Origin: an uncultured Peptococcaceae bacterium
GTDB taxonomy: Bacteria; Bacillota; Peptococcia; Peptococcales; Peptococcaceae
Assembly: GCA_902462325.1 (NCBI GenBank)
Contig: CABQBF010000126.1
Span: forward strand, 1 to 7,853
Direction: 5' to 3'
DNA length: 7,853 nt
Part shown: positions 1-5,327 of the stretch, piece after piece
How positions within the stretch are numbered: the first letter of the stretch is position 1
Layout: each line of letters opens with the position of its first letter
Translations under genes and position numbers: made by a program
The notes under the pieces: model-generated
The model's input: only the letters and a program-made list of their open reading frames with translations
The model's database searches: none
Told to the model about the DNA's origin: nothing

Positions 1-754
1 CTATGGCACTGGGGGTAGTATCGTCCGGGTCTACGCTCATACCGCCCGTACAGCAAATGAAATCGGCGCCGGCATCAATAAAATCGTTGATCGCCTTGCT
101 GATATGCTCTGGATTATCGTCGCAAATGGTTTGACCTAAAATGTCCACATCATATTCTTTTAGTTTTTCAAAAATAACAGGGCCGAAGGTATCTTGAATG
201 CGGCCATGATAAACTTCATTGCCGGTGGTGACGACGCCGGCTTTTTTGTGCTGATAAGGCAGGATTTCCATCAAGGGCTTATCGCCAGCCAGAGCCACAG
301 CCTGTTCCATCTTTTCTTTGGCGATAATCAGTGGAATGATACGGGTGCCAGCAATTTTATCTCCTCTTTTAACAGGAAAATTGCTGTGGCGGGTGGCAAT
401 CATCATTTCTCCCAGTTCATTGATAGCCTGCAGCCGTTGGGTGTCAATTTTTAATAAGCCGTCAATGGAAGCGATTAGTTCAATCTTTCCTTCCTTGACT
501 TCACTGGGCGTCATATGTTCATTTTTGCAAATATCATATAGAATTTCTGCTGCTTCGTTTTCATGCAGCATACCCTCGGTTTTTTCCCAGATATAGAGAT
601 TGTCCTTGCCCATGGAAAGCAACACAGGGATGTCTTCTTCCGTGACGATATGTCCTTTGCGAAAAGCAGCGTCTTTGGTAACGCCTTTGATAATTTGCGT
701 CAAATCATGGCAGAGGACATGACCGACTGCATCAGTTGTTTTGATTAATTTCAT
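1..754 (-). CDS. MoeA/MogA-like molybdopterin-binding protein, 3' end outside the window
   Basis: This is a leftward reading frame that starts with ATG at 754 and stays open to base 1, giving the first 251 residues of a longer protein. The ATG is preceded by AGGAGAG at good spacing. The first ~165 residues (MKLIKTTDAVGHVLCHD at the start) resemble the N-terminal region of MoeA-related proteins found beside molybdenum hydroxylase genes. From about residue 171 a MoCF_biosynth (MogA/MoeA type) fold begins, shown by VVTTGNEV (174-181) and by CTGGMSVDPDD (235-245), which are the family's molybdopterin-contacting loops. The role is probably in late molybdenum cofactor assembly, such as handling of molybdopterin or molybdate insertion, in the cytoplasm. 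It lies 48 bases downstream of the XdhC gene on the same strand, so the two are probably cotranscribed. It is shorter and different in its N-terminus from classical MoeA, so I give no gene symbol. The family call is firm; the exact reaction is inferred. Confidence 0.85.
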   Translation of the reverse strand, partial: MKLIKTTDAVGHVLCHDLTQIIKGVTKDAAFRKGHIVTEEDIPVLLSMGKDNLYIWEKTEGMLHENEAAEILYDICKNEHMTPSEVKEGKIELIASIDGLLKIDTQRLQAINELGEMMIATRHSNFPVKRGDKIAGTRIIPLIIAKEKMEQAVALAGDKPLMEILPYQHKKAGVVTTGNEVYHGRIQDTFGPVIFEKLKEYDVDILGQTICDDNPEHISKAINDFIDAGADFICCTGGMSVDPDDTTPSAI

Positions 755-785
755 GAAAATCTCTCCTGGCTCTTTATTTCTATGA

Positions 786-801
786 TGGACGGTTCTGTCC
801 A
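786..801 (-). other. small hairpin between the XdhC and MoeA-like genes
   Basis: TGGAC and GTCCA form a perfect 5-bp stem around a 6-base loop in the 48-base gap just after the XdhC stop codon. There is no T-run after it on the minus strand, so it is not a standard intrinsic terminator. It could be an mRNA processing or stability element, or chance. Confidence 0.25.
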
Positions 802-802
802 A

Positions 803-1807
803 TCAGGATTGCTGCGCCCGTTCCAAAATCAGTTCTCCGGCAATGCTGACAGCGATTTCTTCCGGCGTGACAGCTTTGATGGCCAAGCCGATAGGGGCAT
901 GCACCCGATTAAAATCGGCGTCGCTAAATCCGGCTGCCAATAATTTTTCTCTGGTTGTTTTCAATTTACTTCGGCTGCCAATCATGCCGATATAGCAGGC
1001 CTCAGTCCGCAAAGCCTGTACCAGCACGTCGTAATCATTGACATGACCGCGGGTCATAATGACGATATAATCGGAAGGGGTAATCTGCAAAGTCTGGGAA
1101 AAGGCAGTAAACGACGTTTGTACCGTTTCCTCTGCCAGAGGAAAGCGGGCAGGGTCAGAAAATTCCGGTTTGTCATCCACTACCACACAGCGGAACCCTA
1201 AGGGATGCAGCACTGGCACCAGACTTTTGCTGATATGACCACCGCCGAAAATATAAACCCGTCCCGCAGTTTGCAAAGGCTCGGCATAATATTTCTGTCC
1301 TTCATAAGTAATGATAGCAGTTTTGTTGGTTAATGGCGCAGGAAATCCCATCTGGGACAGCAGTTTGCGGTCAGCCAGTTGGGTTTGTTGTGCCCAATGG
1401 CCTTCATTGCTGATTTGCGTAACCAGCCAACTGTCAGTGTAACGGTTTAAGGCCTGCAGAATTTGTGTCAACAGAGCAGCGGTCTCGGCTGCCTGGCAGT
1501 CCAAATACTGAAAATAAACTTCCACGTCGCCGCCGCAGACCATGCCCAAATCGGCGACCTGATTGGGATGGAGTTTGAATTCCATAGTATAGGTCTGTTT
1601 TTGTTGTAGTGCTTCCTGGGCCATCTGCTGTGCGCGATATTCCAAAGCACCGCCGCCGATTGTACCTACGGAGGAACCATCGGCAAATACAGCCATTTTA
1701 GCGCCCGCCCCCCGTGGCGTAGAGCCGGAGCCTGCGATTATGGTAATTAGCATACAGGCCTGTTGTTGGTCGATAATTTGTTGCACAGTCATAAATAAAA
1801 CTTTCAT
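803..1807 (-). CDS. XdhC/CoxI-family maturation factor for molybdenum hydroxylases
   Basis: The product is a 334-aa two-domain protein of the XdhC/CoxI family, which binds molybdenum cofactor and promotes its sulfuration and insertion into xanthine dehydrogenase-type apoenzymes. The N-terminal XdhC_CoxI domain shows GSGSTPRGAGAKM (26-38), GTIGGGALE (48-56) and GMVCGGDVEVYF (88-99), with the family cysteine C91. The C-terminal Rossmann-like XdhC_C domain shows GGGHIS (188-193), VVVDD (208-212), TRGHVNDYDVL (252-262), YIGMIGSRSK (272-281) and HAPIGL (303-308). I chose ATG at 1807 because GAGGTG sits 6 bases upstream. A GTG at 1816 is in frame but overlaps that binding site, so it is unlikely. 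The client is most probably the divergent aldehyde oxidoreductase at 2518-5256. The size and domain order are complete, with no sign of damage. Confidence 0.93.
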   Translation of the reverse strand: MKVLFMTVQQIIDQQQACMLITIIAGSGSTPRGAGAKMAVFADGSSVGTIGGGALEYRAQQMAQEALQQKQTYTMEFKLHPNQVADLGMVCGGDVEVYFQYLDCQAAETAALLTQILQALNRYTDSWLVTQISNEGHWAQQTQLADRKLLSQMGFPAPLTNKTAIITYEGQKYYAEPLQTAGRVYIFGGGHISKSLVPVLHPLGFRCVVVDDKPEFSDPARFPLAEETVQTSFTAFSQTLQITPSDYIVIMTRGHVNDYDVLVQALRTEACYIGMIGSRSKLKTTREKLLAAGFSDADFNRVHAPIGLAIKAVTPEEIAVSIAGELILERAQQS

Positions 1808-1826
1808 AATCAGCACCTCATTTCCA

Positions 1827-1880
1827 TAAAATTTTTTTAGTTCATTTTAGTTTGGTTTTATTGGGTTTTAAAATTTTTTA
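1827..1880. repeat. AT-rich spacer with two TAAAATTTTTT(T)A direct repeats
   Basis: The leader of the XdhC gene contains TAAAATTTTTTTA at 1827-1839 and TAAAATTTTTTA at 1869-1880, with starts 42 bases apart, about four helical turns. Several TTTTA-type words lie between them. It could be intrinsically curved DNA, a paired protein-binding site, or simply low-complexity AT-rich sequence. Confidence 0.35.
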
Positions 1881-1888
1881 CAAGAATA

Positions 1889-1917
1889 AGTATAGTTTTG
1901 ATGGGTTCGAAAGAAAA
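1889..1917 (-). promoter_or_regulatory. weak candidate promoter for the XdhC/MoeA-like unit
   Basis: On the minus strand TATACT (1894-1889) is five of six to the -10 consensus. It follows, after a 17-base gap, TTTTCT (1917-1912), which is only three of six to the -35 consensus. It would give an AT-rich leader of about 75 bases before the XdhC ATG. The unit could equally be transcribed by read-through from the promoter at 2398-2426, since I see no clear terminator after the 127-aa gene. Confidence 0.3.
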
Positions 1918-1981
1918 GAAAGTCCATTGAACAAAAATTTTCCTTATGATATACTGTTTATAGAGCAAATCTGATAGCAGC

Positions 1982-2365
1982 TCAGACATGGGTATGGCAT
2001 TGGTCTTCGTCAGGGCCTTGTCCCATCAGGTCTTGAATACGGTGAATACTTTCTGCTGTATAAAAAACCATTTGCAGCGGTTTGCCTTGTAAATCTTCGG
2101 CGGTCAATTTGATGCCGTTGCCGTTTTCCTCCACATCAATGGGAAGGTGGCGGCGATATAGCAATCCGGAGGTTTCATCGGTAAATTCAATAGTTACGTC
2201 ATGTGCTGATAAATAGGTAATTGGTTGTCGCTCTATTGGCAGCTGGTCAAAATACCGGTTCATTGTTTCCATGCACTGGACACGTAGGGAAGCGATTTGT
2301 TCCGGTGTCAGACCGTTGGTACACTGTGTCAGTAGCTGCTGTAATTGGATCGTAATAGGTTCCAT
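1982..2365 (-). CDS. unrecognised 127-aa cytoplasmic protein with a Cys/His tail
   Basis: I do not recognise this protein. The start is ATG at 2365, preceded by AAAGGAG with 8 bases of spacing. An in-frame GTG at 2374 touches that site and is unlikely. Residues 3-38 look helical and amphipathic and contain C15 and C31. Residues ~55-105 look like a run of beta strands (DVTIEF, LLYRRHLPI, GIKLTAEDLQ, PLQMVFYTAE). A short helix follows, and then a tail QGPDEDQCHTHV in which C123, H124 and H126 could bind a metal. There is no signal peptide or membrane segment. It is the first gene leftward from the divergent control region and is followed by XdhC after 174 bases, so a link to the aldehyde oxidoreductase system is plausible from position alone. 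That the frame is a real gene is supported by the strong ribosome binding site and a near-consensus promoter upstream. Confidence 0.75.
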   Translation of the reverse strand: MEPITIQLQQLLTQCTNGLTPEQIASLRVQCMETMNRYFDQLPIERQPITYLSAHDVTIEFTDETSGLLYRRHLPIDVEENGNGIKLTAEDLQGKPLQMVFYTAESIHRIQDLMGQGPDEDQCHTHV

Positions 2366-2397
2366 GCTCTTCACTCCTTTTCAACTCTGCTGGTTTT

Positions 2398-2426
2398 ATT
2401 ATAGCCGATTACGCAAAAGATGAAAA
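2398..2426 (-). promoter_or_regulatory. sigma-70/sigma-A type promoter for the leftward genes
   Basis: On the minus strand a perfect TATAAT (2403-2398) lies 17 bases downstream of TTTTCA (2426-2421), four of six to the -35 consensus. The -10 box is about 33 bases from the ATG at 2365, which gives a leader of roughly 25 bases with a good ribosome binding site. It is the best promoter in the window. Confidence 0.65.
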
Positions 2427-2456
2427 GGGTGCTTTGCATTTTTTTCAATCGCTATC

Positions 2457-2473
2457 AAAACGGATTCCGTTTT
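2457..2473. promoter_or_regulatory. perfect 7-bp inverted repeat upstream of the oxidoreductase, possible operator
   Basis: AAAACGG and CCGTTTT form a perfect inverted repeat with a 3-base ATT spacer, 44 bases before the aldehyde oxidoreductase ATG and about 30 bases behind the leftward -35 box. The tight spacing and position between divergent genes suit a dimeric regulator site. I found no convincing -35/-10 pair for the rightward gene. A weak TAATAT sits at 2493-2498, and the repeat overlaps TTTTATA, so it might touch the polymerase site. No regulator gene is in view. Confidence 0.4.
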
Positions 2474-2517
2474 ATAGGGTACTTCACAATTTTAATATTT
2501 GCAAAGGGGAGAAGCAA

Positions 2518-5256
2518 ATGATTAAAAAAAGATTAACTATTAACGGTGTCAGCCGGACTGTATTCTGCGAAGCAGATGAAATGTTGGCTGACGTATTGAG
2601 AAAGCGTCTCATGCTGACCGGATGTAAGGTAGGTTGCCGCCAGGGACAATGCGGTGCCTGCAGCATTATTCTGGACGGTAAGGTTGTGCGTTCCTGCATC
2701 ACCAAAATGAGCCGCGTGGCCGATGACGCAGTAATTGAAACCATTGAAGGCTTAGGCTCTGCCGATGATCTGCATCCATTGCAGGTAGCTTGGATGGCAC
2801 ATGGTTGCGCACAATGCGGTTTCTGCAGCCCAGGCTTTATTATGTCGGCTAAAGGTTTGCTGGAAGAAAATCCGGCTCCAACCAGAGAAGAAGTCAGAGA
2901 TTGGTTTAACAAACACCGCAATCTGTGCAGATGCACCGGCTACAAGCCATTGGTAGATGCCGTGATGGACGCTGCGAAAGTAATGCGCGGTGAAATGAAA
3001 AAAGAAGATTTATTGTTTAAACAGGCTGATAACAACAGTATTGTGGGCAGCAAATATGTGCGTCCATCTGCTGTGGCAAAAGTTACCGGTACTTGGGATT
3101 TCGGCGCCGATATGATTTTGCAGATGCCGGAAGATACGCTGCATTTAGCACTGGCACAGGCTGAAGTGCCCCATGCCAAGATTATCAGCATTGATACTTC
3201 CGAAGCGGAAGCTATGCCGGGAGTTGTGAAGGTGCTGACCTACAAAGATGTAAAAGGCAACAACCGTATTTCCGGTTTGATTACCTTCCCAACCAATAAA
3301 GGTGACGGAAATGAACGTCCAATTCTGAACGATGAAAAAATCTTCCAGATTGGCGATGCTTACGCTATCGTAGCTGCTGATACTGAAGCTCATGCCCAGG
3401 CTGCTGCGAAGAAAGTGAAAATTGAGTTAGAAGTATTGCCGGCTTATATGGACGCTTTGTCTGCTGCAGCACCGGATGCCATCGAAATTCATCCTGGCAC
3501 ACCAAATGTGTACTTTGAAACAAACTGCATCAAAGGGGAAGAAACAGCACCAATCATGGATGACCCGGAAAATGTAGTAGTCAACATGAAAGGTTACTCC
3601 AGCCGTCAGCCCCACCTGCCATTGGAACCGGATGTTGGCTTTGCTTATGTAGATGAAAACGGCGTATTAAAAATTCATTCCAAATCTATCGGGATTCATC
3701 TGCATCACGGTATGATTTGCGCCGGGTTGGGTGTAGAACCAGATAAATGTCATTTAATTCAGAACCACGCAGGCGGCACCTTCGGCTACAAATTCAGTCC
3801 TACCATGGAAGCTCTGTTGGGCGTAGCAGCAATGGCAACCGGTAAACCAGTTGCGCTGAATTACAGCATGTATCAGACTCTGATTTACACCGGAAAACGG
3901 TCTCCTGTATTTATCGATGTGAAATTGGCTGCCGACAAAGAAGGGAATTTCCTAGCCTTTGAAGGGGAAAACTATTTGGATCATGGTCCATATTCCGAAT
4001 TCGGTGACTTGGTAACGCTACGTCTGTCCCAGTTTATGGGTGCTGGTTATGATATTAAAAATATCCGCAACAAGAGCTTTACCGTTTGCACCAACCATCA
4101 GTGGGGTTCGGCCTTCCGCGGTTACGGCGGTCCTCAGTCGGCACTGGCAACAGAAGTGGCTGTCGATATGATGGCAGCAGAACTGGGGATGGACCCATGG
4201 GAATTGCGTTATAAAAATATTTATCGGGAATCGAAAGGTTCCACCACACCAACTGGCTGCCAGCCTGATGTATATTGCCTGGAAACCATTATGGATGAAG
4301 CAAAACCGTTATATGAAGCTGCAAAAGCTCGTGTTGCTGCCAAACAGAAAGACGGCTATAAATATGGCGTTGGCTTTGCGATTGGCGTATATGGCAGCGG
4401 TTTAGATGGTGCTGACTCTGCAGAAGCCTATGTAGAACTGACTCCAGAAGGCGTAACGGTATTCGACTCTTGGGAAGACCATGGTCAGGGCGCTGATATG
4501 GGTACATTGGCAATGGCGCACGAAACATTGCGTCAGGCTGGGTTTAAAACAGAAGATATCAAACTGATTATGAATGATATGGCTGTTACTCCAAATTCCG
4601 GTCCTGCCGGCGGTAGCCGTTCCAATGTTGTTGTCGGCAATGCTATTCGTGTAGGCTGTGAAATGCTGCTGAAAGCTATGCGCAAAGCAGACGGCACCTA
4701 TCGTACCTATGATGAAATGGTTGCTGAAAATATTCCAACTAAATATTCTGGCAAATGGGTTGCTTCTGCTTGCACCGACTGCGATTTGCAGACTGGTCAG
4801 GGCAAACCGTTCAGTTGCTATATGTACGGCGCATTCATTCCTGAAGTAGAAGTAAATCTGGAAACTGGTAAAGTAAAAATTGAAAAAATGACCGTTGTGG
4901 GCGATTATGGTACCATCATGAATAAGCTGGTAGTTGATGGTCAGATTTACGGCGGCGTTACCCAGGCTATGGGTTTGGCGCTGAGCGAAGACTTTGAAGA
5001 CTACAAAAAGCACAATACCTTGGCTGGCTGTGGTATTCCATATCCAAATGATGTTCCAGATGACTTTGAACTGCATTATGTACAAACTCCGCGTCCAGAA
5101 GGCCCTTATGGCGCTTCCGGCTGTGGGGAAGGTCCTCTGTGCGGTCCTGCACCTGCAATTCTGAATGCTATTTACAATGCAACTGGCGCTCGGATTACCA
5201 GAATTCCGGCAAGACCAGAAGTAGTAAAAGCAGCTTTAGCTGAATTAGAAGACTAA
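2518..5256 (+). CDS. mop: molybdenum (MCD-type) aldehyde oxidoreductase, Mop family
   Basis: The product is a 912-aa enzyme of the xanthine oxidase family that oxidises aldehydes to carboxylic acids at a molybdopterin site. It is very close in length and layout to the Desulfovibrio gigas Mop protein (about 907 aa). The plant-type [2Fe-2S] cluster ligands are C40, C45, C48 and C60. The second [2Fe-2S] ligands are C100, C103, C137 and C139. No FAD domain follows; residues ~190 onward are the hammerhead and the molybdenum-binding regions. Molybdopterin loops are GGTFGYKFSP (419-428) and GSAFRGYGGPQ with R534. The catalytic base is E871 in GASGCGEGPL. The start is ATG 2518 with AAAGGGGAG upstream; the frame runs back to a TTG at 2434, but that extension looks unlike the family. 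The enzyme is probably cytoplasmic, since there is no signal peptide. It needs an external electron acceptor, probably the next gene's product. An odd point is the loop after E871 (GPLCGP), which differs from the ELPLTSP I recall in Mop. Confidence 0.95.
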   Translation: MIKKRLTINGVSRTVFCEADEMLADVLRKRLMLTGCKVGCRQGQCGACSIILDGKVVRSCITKMSRVADDAVIETIEGLGSADDLHPLQVAWMAHGCAQCGFCSPGFIMSAKGLLEENPAPTREEVRDWFNKHRNLCRCTGYKPLVDAVMDAAKVMRGEMKKEDLLFKQADNNSIVGSKYVRPSAVAKVTGTWDFGADMILQMPEDTLHLALAQAEVPHAKIISIDTSEAEAMPGVVKVLTYKDVKGNNRISGLITFPTNKGDGNERPILNDEKIFQIGDAYAIVAADTEAHAQAAAKKVKIELEVLPAYMDALSAAAPDAIEIHPGTPNVYFETNCIKGEETAPIMDDPENVVVNMKGYSSRQPHLPLEPDVGFAYVDENGVLKIHSKSIGIHLHHGMICAGLGVEPDKCHLIQNHAGGTFGYKFSPTMEALLGVAAMATGKPVALNYSMYQTLIYTGKRSPVFIDVKLAADKEGNFLAFEGENYLDHGPYSEFGDLVTLRLSQFMGAGYDIKNIRNKSFTVCTNHQWGSAFRGYGGPQSALATEVAVDMMAAELGMDPWELRYKNIYRESKGSTTPTGCQPDVYCLETIMDEAKPLYEAAKARVAAKQKDGYKYGVGFAIGVYGSGLDGADSAEAYVELTPEGVTVFDSWEDHGQGADMGTLAMAHETLRQAGFKTEDIKLIMNDMAVTPNSGPAGGSRSNVVVGNAIRVGCEMLLKAMRKADGTYRTYDEMVAENIPTKYSGKWVASACTDCDLQTGQGKPFSCYMYGAFIPEVEVNLETGKVKIEKMTVVGDYGTIMNKLVVDGQIYGGVTQAMGLALSEDFEDYKKHNTLAGCGIPYPNDVPDDFELHYVQTPRPEGPYGASGCGEGPLCGPAPAILNAIYNATGARITRIPARPEVVKAALAELED

Positions 5257-5270
5257 TTGATTCTGAATAG

Positions 5271-5310
5271 AGAGGGTGTTTCCATTAAGGGGGGGGCACC
5301 TTCTTTTGTT
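5271..5310 (+). terminator. terminator-like hairpin between oxidoreductase and flavoprotein genes
   Basis: GAGGGTG (5272-5278) can pair with CACCTTC (5297-5303) as a 7-bp stem with one G-T pair; A5271 and T5304 can extend it. The 18-base loop carries a run of eight G. TTTTGTT follows directly. The stem is short and the loop long, and the downstream gene clearly belongs to the same unit, so partial termination or attenuation is more likely than full termination. Confidence 0.4.
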
Positions 5311-5327
5311 AAGGAGGAGCGCGTCTT

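Noticed and set aside
194..748. Three plus-strand open frames of 61-92 codons over the MoeA-like gene
   Set aside because: They overlap each other and are antisense to a clear molybdopterin-binding protein with a good ribosome binding site.
2434..2517. An N-terminal extension of the oxidoreductase frame upstream of 2518
   Set aside because: The extra 28 residues would begin at TTG with no good ribosome binding site, do not resemble the family, and cover the palindrome. Starting at 2518 puts the cysteine ligands at C40/C45/C48/C60, the positions I recall for Mop.
2375..2517. A molybdenum cofactor riboswitch or a sigma-54 promoter upstream of mop
   Set aside because: I found no GG-N10-GC pair in the right place, and the leader is short and AT-rich with only one small inverted repeat, so neither can be supported.
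2484..2936. A 150-codon minus-strand frame over the start of the oxidoreductase gene
   Set aside because: It is antisense to the two [2Fe-2S] domains and shows no motif or proper start site.
4402..5085. A 227-codon open frame on the minus strand inside the oxidoreductase gene
   Set aside because: It is fully antisense to a gene with unmistakable family motifs, its predicted protein looks like no family, and it has no convincing start site. It is a shadow of the coding strand's codon bias.
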